Shown: positions 1-9,078 of the stretch, one piece after another | Numbering within the stretch: the stretch's first letter is position 1 | Layout of the letters: every line of letters begins with the position of its first letter | NCBI RefSeq assembly: GCF_935822925.1 | Contig: NZ_CAKXZS010000001.1 | Location: 204,417-268,416, forward strand | Direction: 5' to 3' | Length of the DNA: 64,000 nucleotides | Source: Mesorhizobium ventifaucium | Lineage (GTDB): Bacteria; Pseudomonadota; Alphaproteobacteria; Rhizobiales; Rhizobiaceae | The notes under the pieces: generated by a model | Database searches by the model: none | The model's input: the letters and a program-made list of their open reading frames with translations, nothing else | Told to the model about the DNA's origin: nothing | Made by a program: the position numbers and the translations under genes

Positions 1-584
1 CCTGACGCGCGCCAGCTCCTAGGGTCAATGTGGATGGCATCCAGCGGCAACTCGGCACGCTTCCGCGCAACTGCCTAGCGCAGACTCGCGATCAGTCCCG
101 TGCCGAAGCAGACGGCACTGGCCTTTTTGATCGTCCTAGCCACCACCATTGCGTTCTTCTGTTCGGGCGTCAGCTCTTCCCTGGGCAACATTTGCGTAGG
201 CACAGATCACAGTCGCAGCTCTCTGTCAGCATGAGTAAACGGCCCGCAACCGCTATGCCCGCCGTTCCGGGATAGCAACGCCTATCTTCGGTAAGGCGCC
301 ACCGGTTTGATGCTCCAAGGCCATCGCCACGACGTAAAGCCAAGCAGGTTCGTTCCCTGGCATTTTGGGCCAGTGAATTCCCTGCTTCATTGGCGTCGGC
401 GTCAACCGGAATGGCCAGCCCATGTGGAGGTCTGCCTCGATGCCAGAGCCGATTTGAGGGAGTTCTCGCACAAGCAAATGCGTCAACTACTAGATGCCGT
501 AGTTTCGGCGTTCAGCCGAAAACCTTAGACAAGATCGCGTCAACCCACTCTCTCATTGACGCTCGGCTAGATCAGGGACTCATC
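1..584. other. Leading region without a convincing gene
   Basis: Several short overlapping reading frames occur on both strands, but none resembles a family I know and none has a good ribosome-binding site. The aminotransferase frame stays open back to 390, but those upstream residues do not look like the family. A small inverted repeat (TTTCGGC, 5-nt loop, GCCGAAA, 503-521) lies about 65 bases before the aminotransferase start; it has no T-run, so it is not a clear terminator and could be an operator or chance. Confidence 0.5.
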
Positions 585-1841
585 ATGAATACCGACGCTT
601 TCGCCACGTATGAATCTAACGTTCGTCGTTATTGCCGGTCGTTTCCGGCAGTCTTTACGAAAGCTCTCGGGGCGACAATCTGGGACGAGTCCGGTAAACC
701 TCATATCGACTTCATTGTGGGGTCTGGCGCACTCAACTACGGACATAACAACCCCACTATCATTGCCCCAGCAATAGAATATCTGATCGGTGAGAACATT
801 CTTCTGTCGCTTGACATGTATACGGCGGCAAAGCGTGACTTCATTGAAGCGTTTGTCGAATCGATCCTAAAGCCCAGAGGCCTTTCCTACAAAATACAGT
901 TTCCTGGGCCGACCGGCACAAACGCCAACGAAGCGGCGCTGGCCCTGGCGCGAAAATATACCGGTCGCTCGAGTGTCATGGCCTTCACAAACTCGTACCA
1001 TGGTATGTCGCTTGGGTCCCTGGCGGTGTCGGGCTCGGCGTCTACCCGAGAGCTGGGAGGCGTCGCCCGCCACGATGTGGTCCGTGTCCCTTATGACGGC
1101 TATGCAAACCAGGGTTTCGATTCTGCGAGTTACATCGACTGCGTTTTGAGCGATCCGGGAAGCGGCATAGAAAGACCTGCCGCAATCATTTTGGAGCCTA
1201 TTCAGGCAGAAGGCGGCATGAACACCGCATCCGCAGCTTGGCTCACAGAAATTCAGCGCATCTGCCGCAAGCACGGCATTGTTTTCATCGTTGACGACAT
1301 TCAGGCAGGATCGGGTCGGACCGGTGATTTCTTCTCGTTCGAGTTCGCAAAAATTGAACCGGATATAGTGACTCTTTCCAAGTCCCTAAGCGGTTCAGGT
1401 AGTCCGTTGTCCATTGTTCTGATTCGACCCGACCTGGACATATGGAAAGCCGGAGAACATAGCGGGACCTTCAGAGGCAACAATTTCGCCTTCGTGACGG
1501 CAGGGGCCATGTGCAAAATGTGGTCGGACGTCCGGTTTACTGCTGGCGTCGAGCGGACAGCGGTCAAGCTGCAAGCGCACCTGGACCGCCTTATCGCCAA
1601 ATTTCCCAAGTGCATTGAGCAGAAGCGCGGCCGCGGTCTGATGGCCGGCCTCAAGTGCCGTTCATCGGCCGTTGTGAGCCGTGTGCACGATGTCGCGTTC
1701 GAAAACGGTCTGCTTATCGAATCCTCAGGGCCAGATCGCGACGTAATCAAAGTTCTCCCGCCAATAACCATCACCGATGCCGAGCTCGATCTTGGCATCG
1801 CCATCCTTGATCACGCACTACAGGAGCAAGACAATGTCTAG
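585..1841 (+). CDS. ectB: EctB-type diaminobutyrate--2-oxoglutarate aminotransferase
   Basis: A class-III PLP aminotransferase of 418 residues, the usual EctB length (about 420). The family moves an amino group from glutamate to aspartate semialdehyde, giving L-2,4-diaminobutyrate, in the cytoplasm. Visible marks are the opening block (residues 1-30), the PLP-site block VDDIQAGSGRTG (about 236-247), the Schiff-base lysine in LSKSLSG (K266) and GTFRGNN. ATG at 585 fits the family start; the frame runs open upstream to 390, but that extension looks non-coding. EctA acetyltransferase and EctC synthase, the normal ectoine partners, are absent. The stop overlaps the next start by 8 bases, so the two proteins are probably made together. 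The diaminobutyrate may therefore feed something other than ectoine (inference). A related diaminobutyrate aminotransferase for siderophores is an alternative. Confidence 0.85.
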   Translation: MNTDAFATYESNVRRYCRSFPAVFTKALGATIWDESGKPHIDFIVGSGALNYGHNNPTIIAPAIEYLIGENILLSLDMYTAAKRDFIEAFVESILKPRGLSYKIQFPGPTGTNANEAALALARKYTGRSSVMAFTNSYHGMSLGSLAVSGSASTRELGGVARHDVVRVPYDGYANQGFDSASYIDCVLSDPGSGIERPAAIILEPIQAEGGMNTASAAWLTEIQRICRKHGIVFIVDDIQAGSGRTGDFFSFEFAKIEPDIVTLSKSLSGSGSPLSIVLIRPDLDIWKAGEHSGTFRGNNFAFVTAGAMCKMWSDVRFTAGVERTAVKLQAHLDRLIAKFPKCIEQKRGRGLMAGLKCRSSAVVSRVHDVAFENGLLIESSGPDRDVIKVLPPITITDAELDLGIAILDHALQEQDNV

Positions 1842-2673
1842 TCAGATATCTCAAGCGCCGGCCATCTCTCCAGTTTCTATCAGAGAACGCATCGGCTCGA
1901 TCAGCACTGCTGACATCATCTCAGTCCTGAAAGGCGAGACCACCGCTCTACACATGAAGCAAGCTTTCAGCACTGAAGTAGCCGAGGAGATCACCACAAA
2001 CTTCACTGGCAGCACCGGTCTCAAGGAGCGAAAAGATGGAGTGCCCGGACAATATGTCGGCGCATCGCACTACAGGAAGGACGCAGCCACGTATTTCGCA
2101 GAGGCCGAAAATGCGCGACCGTACGTCGAGGCCCTGTTCAAGAATTTGGTTGACCCGGTCCGAGCAATATTCGGCGCGTTGAAGCGCGAGCTTCACAACC
2201 AGGGCATTGAATTGCGACTGGCCCGCTCAGAACACGGTCAGGCCAATGTTTGTCGTGCTATCAGCTGGTCTGGCAGCGGCGCATTTTCCTTGGATCCCCA
2301 CGATGATGTCGCTCAAGTCTTGCGTGCTGGCAGTGATTACGAGCTTTCTTCGGTGGCGCACAACACTGTCGCAGCACTCAACTTCTATCCCAGCATGCCC
2401 GAGGAAGGCGGCAATCTGAGGCTCTGGAGCCATAAGCCGACAGTTGCGGACCGAAAGTCGCAGGGTGTGGAGACCACTGGATATCCCTATTCGGCAGCTT
2501 ATCTCGAGCCCGTCCCTTGCCGCGAGTTCCAGCTCAAGGCCGGGGATATCGCCCTAATCGATGGCGGCTTCGTTCACGGGGTTACCGGCCAATCAGGCAA
2601 CGGAAAGCGTCGCCTGGTGCTGAACAGCTTTTTCGGGTTTGCGCGGCCAGATCTTGTGCTCTGGTGGACCTGA
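1834..2673 (+). CDS. Fe(II)/2-oxoglutarate-dependent oxygenase
   Basis: A 279-residue protein with the jelly-roll oxygenase signature: an iron-binding HxD in SLDPHDDV (H156, D158), a distal histidine in DGGFVHGV (H248) and a following arginine pair (R259/R260) suited to the 2-oxoglutarate carboxylate. Such enzymes hydroxylate or desaturate small molecules or peptides using O2. ATG at 1834 lies inside the end of the aminotransferase gene, with GGAG just before it, so translation is probably coupled. It lacks the FHSDFETWH-type motif of ectoine hydroxylase EctD, so a simple EctD role is unlikely. The natural inference is oxidation of a diaminobutyrate-derived product; the substrate is unknown. 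Confidence 0.75.
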   Translation: MSSQISQAPAISPVSIRERIGSISTADIISVLKGETTALHMKQAFSTEVAEEITTNFTGSTGLKERKDGVPGQYVGASHYRKDAATYFAEAENARPYVEALFKNLVDPVRAIFGALKRELHNQGIELRLARSEHGQANVCRAISWSGSGAFSLDPHDDVAQVLRAGSDYELSSVAHNTVAALNFYPSMPEEGGNLRLWSHKPTVADRKSQGVETTGYPYSAAYLEPVPCREFQLKAGDIALIDGGFVHGVTGQSGNGKRRLVLNSFFGFARPDLVLWWT

Positions 2674-3262
2674 CGTTGGGACGACCGACCGCCGCCGACA
2701 CCCACAACATCCGTTCGCAACGCGGAGGTCCCTTCAGGCACAGCCGTTGGGTTGATCCAGAGGCCGACAGTGTCATAAAAAGCGCGCCTCAGATGCTGCC
2801 GGTCTTCCAATTATCTGTCGCGTCCCTGCCTGGTGCGGGTGATCTAGAAGGGGTCGCTCTTGGTGCTTGATCACAGACCCGATATAGGCACTCACCGTGA
2901 GCCATAGGCTGATGTTGCCGGAGACCTTCCTGAAAGTTGGGAGCTCGCAGCGGTCCACTGTTCACGGAGCGCAGCTGAACACACATCGCGAGGTGACGTT
3001 AAAGCAAAGGAAGAGGCGACGCCAGACGTGAGAGGCAAACGTCTCCTTCTTCGCAGATCTATTGCGCGTCTACGTGCGTCGGTGGGAAGTGCACTGCTGC
3101 TCGCCTTCGACTTTCCGACTGGGCCCAATTAGTGCACCCGCCCGCCGGGCAGATGCAGGTTCAAGAAACTCCTGCCACAATGTTAAAGTGGCCGATTGGT
3201 GAGAGGGCCTTCTCCGAAAGCATAACGGTCGTGACTTCGGGAGAGTGATTGCGCAAGAGACT
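2674..3262. other. Non-coding or degenerate stretch
   Basis: I see no recognisable gene. Frames on both strands are short, rich in Arg and Ser, and lack family motifs, as expected for decayed DNA. No transposase motif could be found. Confidence 0.5.
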
Positions 3263-3508
3263 TCAGCGCCGATATTCCAAATCGATAATTCCAAGTTGTA
3301 GCGCTTTTATAGCTGCTGTAATTCTGCTACAAGTATCCAGCTTTCTCATTACGTTCTTTACGTGAAAGTTAACAGTGTTTACTGATATACCTAAAATTTG
3401 TCCAATTTCCCAGGAGGATTTCCCTTTCGCCGTCCACATGATACACTCCTTTTCTCTTGGAGAAAGGGTGGGTGTCTCCTCGAAACCGCTGATCCGCCGG
3501 TGTTCCAC
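3263..3508 (-). CDS. LuxR/GerE-type HTH protein lacking a sensor domain
   Basis: An 81-residue protein that is almost entirely a LuxR C-terminal DNA-binding domain: LSPREKECIMWTAKGKSSWE, then GISVNTVNFHVKNVMRKL, closest in style to rhizobial quorum-sensing regulators. The usual N-terminal acyl-homoserine-lactone domain (about 170 residues) is missing, and an in-frame TGA lies 12 codons upstream of the start. A GTG start with GGAGGAGA seven bases before it is a good initiation site, so a free-standing HTH protein could really be made. Such a protein could bind DNA without signal control or compete with a full-length regulator. Equally it may be the tail of a broken luxR gene; the region upstream shows no clear sensor-domain sequence. 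Confidence 0.55.
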   Translation of the reverse strand: MEHRRISGFEETPTLSPREKECIMWTAKGKSSWEIGQILGISVNTVNFHVKNVMRKLDTCSRITAAIKALQLGIIDLEYRR

Positions 3509-3880
3509 AGTCTCTCCTCCGAAGTCGTTTGCAGGATGTTGTCACTGGGCACGAAACTGCCGGGGTGTAAGGCTACGGCTCTGCGCGGCTTCCTGGGCAG
3601 CTCTGAATCGACACACCCCTAGCATCTGATTGCAGTTGGCGAGGTTATTTTAGGCTAAACCTTCGTTTCTTCATTGCTACGCGGGTGAAACATAAGCAAT
3701 ATTTGGAGTGTATATACTAGTAATTCGTTGTCGCGTGAATTTAATAAATTGTTGAATGTGCTTTGCACATGACGTCAATTATTCGGCCGAAGAGATCTAG
3801 CCGAGAAGTCAAAATCCCACGGCCTCATCGGCATATCAAAGATATCGTATGGGTTAATTGGCTCTCAGAGTGGGTCTTGA
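3509..3880. other. AT-rich gap upstream of the LuxR-type gene
   Basis: No gene seen. The part from about 3640 to 3850 is clearly more AT-rich than its surroundings and carries the perfect palindrome annotated separately, so it could hold a promoter. Confidence 0.5.
3756..3770. promoter_or_regulatory. Perfect palindrome with tra-box-like half sites
   Basis: ATGTGC-TTT-GCACAT is a perfect 15-base palindrome in AT-rich DNA, about 250 bases upstream of the LuxR-type HTH gene. Its 6-base arms equal the half-sites of the Agrobacterium/Rhizobium TraR tra box (ATGTGC...GCACAT), but the centre is 3 bases instead of 6. It could be an operator for a LuxR-family protein with altered spacing, or chance. 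Only the sequence supports it. Confidence 0.35.
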
Positions 3881-4480
3881 AACCGACGAGCGGTTCTTTG
3901 TAGCAGTTTCCGCAAATGGAGACGACGATCATGGCCTGAGAGACGTCGATGCGCTGCTCGCAGTCGCGCACCATGCGTCGCCACCTGGCACCCAGCCGAA
4001 GGTGCGTTCGGCCGCCAGCGGCGCGGCAGGACTTGCAAGCGCGCTGTTAGTCGTCGGTTCGGTCGATGATCTGGGTGACGAAGTCGAGATAGGCGGCCTT
4101 ACCATGGGCTTGAGCCGATCGCCGCGTCGGCGATCGATACTTGACCCCGGCAAGCGCTTGCGGACGCCGGCGAGTTTGTCCGTGCGCCGGCCATGTCGGC
4201 CGGCGTCAGGTTGAGCATCGAAAGCCGCCCGTCGATATCGACCGCAATCTGGCGCTTGCGGCGGTCGATCTTCTTGCCCGCGCCATACCCTTTGGGCGCC
4301 AGGAGGCCGCCAAATGCCGCGTCAACGGCTTCGTTCAATGGTCGTCGTACCGACCCCAGAGAGGCAGCACGGCGGTCGAGTAGGCGCCCAGGGCTCGCAA
4401 GATCCACAGCAATTGCAACGCCATAACTGGGTGGCGATCCTTGGCGCCTTGGCGCTATCCGGAAAACCGCTCCTGCGACT
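3880..4480 (-). pseudogene. IS5-family transposase remnant
   Basis: Read on the minus strand, 4480 down to 3880 gives broken pieces of an IS5-type transposase. KIDRRKRQIAVDIDGRLSML with NLTPADMAGA matches the catalytic-core style (KRHIAVD...L.LTPAD), followed in another frame by LAAERTFGW, the conserved C-terminal VERTFGW block. At least one frameshift separates the blocks and both ends are missing, so it cannot make an active transposase. Confidence 0.75.
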
Positions 4481-4491
4481 GGGGATCGCAT

Positions 4492-5104
4492 ACTGGACGT
4501 GTAACTCCCGCGCAGGAGATCCGCTTCGGCACCGCGCCTTCAGAACCCTGGCCCGAATAGCTACCGAAGAGGTAATCAGAAGCTTCATCGACGGGCGCGG
4601 CTGGATTCGGTATCCCGCTCGCGGCGGCGCGAGCGCCTAGCACATCGATGGCGGCTTTTTCACGCTGCTGCCGCAGGCGGAACTCCCCACCCGGACCTTT
4701 CAGGTGTGGTTTCGCGGGCGCTAGACAGTGCCGACTCTGCCCGACAGTCTGGTAGTTTGGGCGATATGCTTCAGTGCTTGAGCGACGACCGTTCAAAAGA
4801 GTACGCCGCATCAGGTCGCGAGTGACCGAATTTCGCTTCCCTTCTCTATCTATCCGACATCGACGCTCGGCTGACTTCGCGGGAAGGGCGGCACGCCTTG
4901 CTGCGTAACTTCGAGTCAGCCGAAACCGGGAATGGTGCCGGCGCGCGCGAGAGTTGCAGTAAATATCCGGTTTTCTCAGGCGTGCGCAAACTCACGGCGA
5001 CGATGCGCCTTGAGATCCCAGTCCGATACCAACGACATCGTCACTCAGCAATTGCATCTGCCGCGGACGGAAGCCGATTTCTTCTTCCTTGCAGCCCTTT
5101 TGCC
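4492..5104. other. Unassigned region between IS fragments
   Basis: No gene recognised. A minus-strand frame (4455-4811) encodes a moderately protein-like segment containing EFRLRQQREKAAIDVLG and DEASDYLFGSYSGQG. It could be a fragment of an unknown rhizobial protein, but there is no start signal and I cannot name a family. Confidence 0.4.
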
Positions 5105-5390
5105 CCCTTGGCGGGGTTGGTCGGGCTCGAGGCCGCCGGCGTGCGCGACGCGGTTGAGGCTGCAGGCGCGAGCCTGCTCTACCTGCCGCCCTTTAGTCCC
5201 AAATTCAATCGATTGAGAGCGCCTTCGCCACACTCAAGGCGCTGCTGCGAGCAAAACCGAGAGAATTATCAAGGCTCTGTGCGACGCGGTCGGCGCGGTC
5301 ATCGACCTCTCCACCTCAGCCGAATGTGCCAACTACTTCAAAGCCGCAGGATATGAACCGGATTACAGGACATGCTCTAAGCTAGGGACG
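5105..5390 (+). pseudogene. IS630-family transposase C-terminal remnant
   Basis: The frame starting near 5120 gives AAGVRDAVEAAGASLLYLPP and FSPKFN, the conserved C-terminal catalytic block of IS630 transposases (family form: ...LLFLPPYSPDLNPIE). The match then moves to another frame: SAFATLKALLRAKPREL and SAECANYFKAAGYEPD, the usual family tail. The frameshift after FSPKFN and the missing N-terminus mark a dead fragment. Confidence 0.75.
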
Positions 5391-5506
5391 CGGTAACTCA
5401 TGATCCATGGAATATCGTGATTAGAGATGGGAGCTCTCCAGAATCTGTATTGGTAGAGTGCGCGTATAAGACGATAGCAATGAGAAAAACCTAGGAAATA
5501 GACCAA

Positions 5507-6694
5507 ATGCGCATCAGGGAAAATAATAGGTTCGGTGTCAAACGATTCCGGGAGCTACAAGCCGAGGCAACTTCCTGGCGTCGTCATCTCCATCGAAATC
5601 CAGAGCTTGGCTATCGGCTTGAAAACACGTCGAAATTCGTGAGGGAAAAATTGGCCTCGTTTGGCATCAATCGTATTGAAACTGGAATTGCTGAAACCGG
5701 CATCGTCGCTATGATAAAGGGTGAAGGTGGGGACGGGCCCACGATCGGTTTAAGAGCCGACATGGACGCCCTGCCAATAGTTGAAGCTTCGGGCAAGGCC
5801 TGGTCTTCCGAAGTTGGGGGGTATATGCACGGATGCGGCCATGATGGTCACACTGCGATGCTACTTGGAGCGGCCAAGTACCTTTCCCGCATCCGCCGAT
5901 TCAAGGGTTCTGTGGCCCTGATTTTCCAGCCCGCTGAGGAAATACTGCCGTCGGGTGCTCAGAAAATGGTCCAAGAAGGGTTCTTGGATATCTTTCGAAT
6001 TTCCCAAGTGTTCGGAATGCACAACACACCAGGCATCGAGATCGGGCAATTCGGTATCTGCCATGGCCCAATCCTTTCATCGCTGGATGATTTCGACCTG
6101 ATCGTCAAAGGAAAGGGTGGCCACGCAGCGAAGCCTCATGAAGGAGTTGATCCAATTGTCATCGCGGCCCAGATCATACTGGGTTTCCAAATTTTGGTGT
6201 CGCGACAGACGAATCCAATTGAGGCACTTGTCATCTCCGTTACGAAGATAAACGCAGGGACGGCCTACAATGTCATTCCGGACCAAGTTCATCTGGCGGG
6301 GACGGTCAGGACGTTCTCACCGGGATTGAGGGACTTTGCCGAACGAGAGATCCTGGTATCTTCGAAGGGCATAGCCCGCGGACTTGGTGGTGACGTCGAG
6401 CTGAACTACCGGCGCGACACGCCTGTTACGTTCAATCACCCAACAGAGACCGATCTTGCGATCAGGGCGGCTCGCGCACTCGTAGGCTCTTCATCCGTGA
6501 ATACGAAGATGCCCCCCCGTATCTCGTCCGAGGATTTCGCCTACATGCTCGAGGCGAGGCCGGGAGCTATTATCTACATCGGGAATGGGCCCACTGCGGC
6601 CTTGCACAATCCCGCCTATGATTTTGACGACGAGGTTCTTCCCTACGGTATCGGATACTGGGTCAATCTCGTCGAAACGGTTCTGGAACCATAG
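5507..6694 (+). CDS. M20 amidohydrolase (hippurate / N-acyl-amino-acid hydrolase type)
   Basis: A complete 395-residue M20D-subfamily metal hydrolase. Visible motifs are GLRADMDALPI (D85, D87), the metal-binding HGCGHDGHTAM (C110, H112), QPAEE with the catalytic Glu pair, FGMHN, and near the end RISSEDFAYML and LHNPAYDF. The family cleaves N-acyl, hippurate-like or indole-acetyl amides of amino acids in the cytoplasm, usually with Mn or Zn. ATG at 5507 has AGGAAA about ten bases before it. The gene stands alone between IS remnants, so no operon partner indicates the substrate. It could deacylate an N-acylated amino acid or auxin conjugate; specificity within this family cannot be read from sequence. 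Confidence 0.85.
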   Translation: MRIRENNRFGVKRFRELQAEATSWRRHLHRNPELGYRLENTSKFVREKLASFGINRIETGIAETGIVAMIKGEGGDGPTIGLRADMDALPIVEASGKAWSSEVGGYMHGCGHDGHTAMLLGAAKYLSRIRRFKGSVALIFQPAEEILPSGAQKMVQEGFLDIFRISQVFGMHNTPGIEIGQFGICHGPILSSLDDFDLIVKGKGGHAAKPHEGVDPIVIAAQIILGFQILVSRQTNPIEALVISVTKINAGTAYNVIPDQVHLAGTVRTFSPGLRDFAEREILVSSKGIARGLGGDVELNYRRDTPVTFNHPTETDLAIRAARALVGSSSVNTKMPPRISSEDFAYMLEARPGAIIYIGNGPTAALHNPAYDFDDEVLPYGIGYWVNLVETVLEP

Positions 6695-6804
6695 TACAAA
6701 GGCAATTATAGTCTATCTGCACCTTTTGATCTTGCCAAGTGCAATTTCTTTTATCTGAGATATGGTCCGGCCTCCATGGAAGGACAGGCTGATGATACCA
6801 AGCA

Positions 6805-7330
6805 AGCTATGCGACTAAGGCCGAGATCGGATATTTCGAAAAGACCGAGATGGACGAGTTGCTCAGTCAACCTGGCGGGCGCACGAGGCTTGACCTGCGC
6901 GACATTCGCTGCTGCTATTCCTATTTAACAGCGGTGCTCGCGCCGATGAGGCAGCAAAATTGACTGTCGGCAATCTTCATCTGGGTGCGTCCCCGTCAGT
7001 GCACCTAGATGGCAAGGAAAACAAGGTCCGTATCTGCCCAACGATGCCAACATCGCTTGCTCACTTCGTGACCAATCGGGGGGTGCGAGGCTATTTTCTG
7101 GCGCGGACGAAGGAGCTTTTGACACGCTTCGGAAATACACCGTGTCGTGACGCATATGCCGCCATGGCAAGCAAATTTCTGCTGAGTCTGGCACGAAGCG
7201 TGTCCGCCCGACACGATTTGTCACATGGCAGCCGCCCACCTCCTGTCGACGTCACAGATCAGCGCCTGGCTCAGTCACGTATCGTTAGACACCACGCAGC
7301 CGACCCGGAAATGAAGCCCACGCGTTGGCC
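6805..7330 (+). pseudogene. Tyrosine recombinase remnant (y4r type)
   Basis: Across three frames the plus strand spells pieces of a rhizobial IS-type tyrosine recombinase: EIGYFEKTEMDELLSQPG near 6830, LTVGNLHLGASPSVHLDGK with KVRICP around 6957-7040, LTRFG near 7120, AAMASKFLLSLAR near 7160, then AWLSHVSLDTT-like codons near 7265 and DPEMK near 7305. Order and spacing fit one gene broken by many frameshifts. The central Arg and catalytic Tyr regions are not intact in any frame. Confidence 0.65.
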
Positions 7331-7466
7331 ACGCCCGCAGGCATAGCATAACTTGTCCGCAACTGGCGTTGCACCTTCGCAGGTTACGTCAACTATCAAA
7401 TTACGCAGTATCGTTCCGCGTTCGACCGGTTTAGAAACCGCACTGCTTAGTGTAAAGGATACTGGC

Positions 7467-8177
7467 ATGCAGGGCAACGTGACGACCTTTGACGTTTCAA
7501 AGTTCATCCGTGCAGCCTACAAACTGGCGCGCGAGTACGGTCTTCACACCACCATAGGAAACGATTTCGAGGAGTATGTCAGGATCACTGCCACGCTACT
7601 CGGAAAGTCCCCGACCGATCCACACTTCCGTCCGGATTGCTCTGAACTTCTGCCTGGAAAGGCTTTTTGGATCATCGGGCGGGACTGGCAAGGCAGGGTA
7701 GCTCATGTCCAAGCAATGAGGCTCGACGATCTATCCGGTACCACTCTTGACGAGCACCTTGGGACGCTCAGAGCCTGCTTCGCGGACCCTGATCTCAAAG
7801 CGGGCCCTGGCTCTTCGTGCAACTGCTATGCCCCCTCCGCTCGAGCCATTACCGGGCTTGTAGCATACCGCGGCGACCTCTGGCTGCGAGAGGATTTTCG
7901 GGGACGCGGTCTCGTGGCCCCACTTGGTCGGATGGCATTTGGACTCGCCTGGGCTAAATGGTCGCCGGATTTCATTTACGCGCTGGTTGCTGGCTGGAAC
8001 ATCCAAAAAGGCGTCGCAGACCGCAACGGCTATCTGCACAAAGAGCCAGGGGGGGCAATCCTCCGCTTGCCTGCGCAGGGAATATGCGAAGACGACTGGC
8101 TCGTTTGGTTGACCCGAGAGGATTTGCTAAAGATGATCTCGAGTTTCGCGGCACATTGTGACCCACGATCGGAATGA
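7467..8177 (+). CDS. GNAT-fold-like protein of unknown function
   Basis: A 236-residue protein. ATG at 7467 was chosen because AAAGGA lies seven bases before it; the frame continues upstream, but that part looks like non-coding DNA. The second half contains LREDFRGRGLVAPLGRMAFG (about 149-168), which resembles the acyl-CoA pyrophosphate loop (R-x-x-G-x-G/A) of GNAT acetyltransferases, followed by NIQKGVADRNGYLHKEP. The first half has no motif I recognise, and no signal peptide or membrane segment is seen. It sits alone between a broken recombinase and IS fragments, on the same strand as the nearby amidohydrolase and ATP-grasp genes. Acyltransfer to an amino compound is a reasonable guess, not shown. 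Confidence 0.6.
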   Translation: MQGNVTTFDVSKFIRAAYKLAREYGLHTTIGNDFEEYVRITATLLGKSPTDPHFRPDCSELLPGKAFWIIGRDWQGRVAHVQAMRLDDLSGTTLDEHLGTLRACFADPDLKAGPGSSCNCYAPSARAITGLVAYRGDLWLREDFRGRGLVAPLGRMAFGLAWAKWSPDFIYALVAGWNIQKGVADRNGYLHKEPGGAILRLPAQGICEDDWLVWLTREDLLKMISSFAAHCDPRSE

Positions 8178-8359
8178 TGCACGCAGGCGAGTGGCGATTT
8201 GCGTCCTTCCGCTGCGCCGGTCAAAAGCTGCCAGCGTCAGCCGCGCGTTCATTCAAGCGAATGATGCCATCTCCGACAACAACAGGCAGGCAGGCGTGCA
8301 TTGCCGGGCTTGCGATGCGTGGTCGTCGTGAAGGATCGGAAAGTCGTTTCAGCCATGTT

Positions 8360-8600
8360 CCTTTAGAGAAGCGCATCCCTTTGCTCATCCTTTGCGTGCG
8401 ATCCGGCAATTGTGCGATGAATTGCGGTTCGCTCGGCCATCCGAGTTGCTGTGCTTCATTGGCCGTGTGCTGATGGACCACCGCAACGGGCTGGCGGGCG
8501 ATGCAACGCTGACGCACGCCATTGGCAAGGCCGAGCGGGAAGCGACGGTTGTCATGCTCCACCGGCGGCAGGCAAACATCACATCATGTGAGGCGCGGAC
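8360..8600 (+). pseudogene. IS5/IS1182-like transposase fragment
   Basis: The plus strand reads HPLRAIRQLCDELRFARPSE, LLCFIGRVLMDHRNGLAGDA and AIGKAEREATVVML. It joins an N-terminal HPLR block to the conserved VLMENRNGL...TGKAEREAA segment of IS5-group transposases, with the middle of the gene deleted. No complete transposase or terminal repeats could be identified. Confidence 0.65.
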
Positions 8601-8689
8601 AGGCCAGTGAGCCGAGCAGACTGACCATGCTGGGTGGCCGACATCAAATCGTCCGGGCTGCTCCTAGGATCTAAACTTAGGCCGACCGA

Positions 8690-8885
8690 TAGTGTCACAA
8701 GGCGCTGGAATCCACGGCGTGAAGACACGACCGAGTGACCGCCGAAGGATGCCGGCTGCTGGCAATCGCGCGATCGACCTACTTCGACGGCTCGGAGAAC
8801 ACGGCAGACAATACCGCGATCGTCCAAGCGATCGTGCGAGGAGTCGAATATTATGGCTGGTCGTTTTTCCCGTTTGAGCATCGAC
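8690..8885 (+). pseudogene. IS3-family OrfB N-terminal fragment
   Basis: The frame from about 8733 reads CRLLAIARSTYFDGSENTAD and VEYYGW, matching the start of IS3-family integrase-type OrfB proteins (CRL..I.RSTYY......E..E.YGYRR). The catalytic DDE domain is absent. Confidence 0.55.
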
Positions 8886-9078
8886 AGTTTCGGCTAATCC
8901 GAGAAGCACCTCGCCGCACTGACCATGGCAAACAATACAGTAACAAAAAATTCACGAAATATTTGCGACCGCAGATCGCTGACGATGTTACCTTCGCCGT
9001 AATATCGGAGGTCTGGCGCTGCGGAGTAAACCGATTTTCAATTAGGTAGATACATAGCGCGCGCGGAGGTTAATACCC

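Noticed and set aside
867..1804. Long open frames antisense to the aminotransferase
   Set aside because: No domain motifs, no ribosome-binding sites; shadows of a high-GC coding strand.
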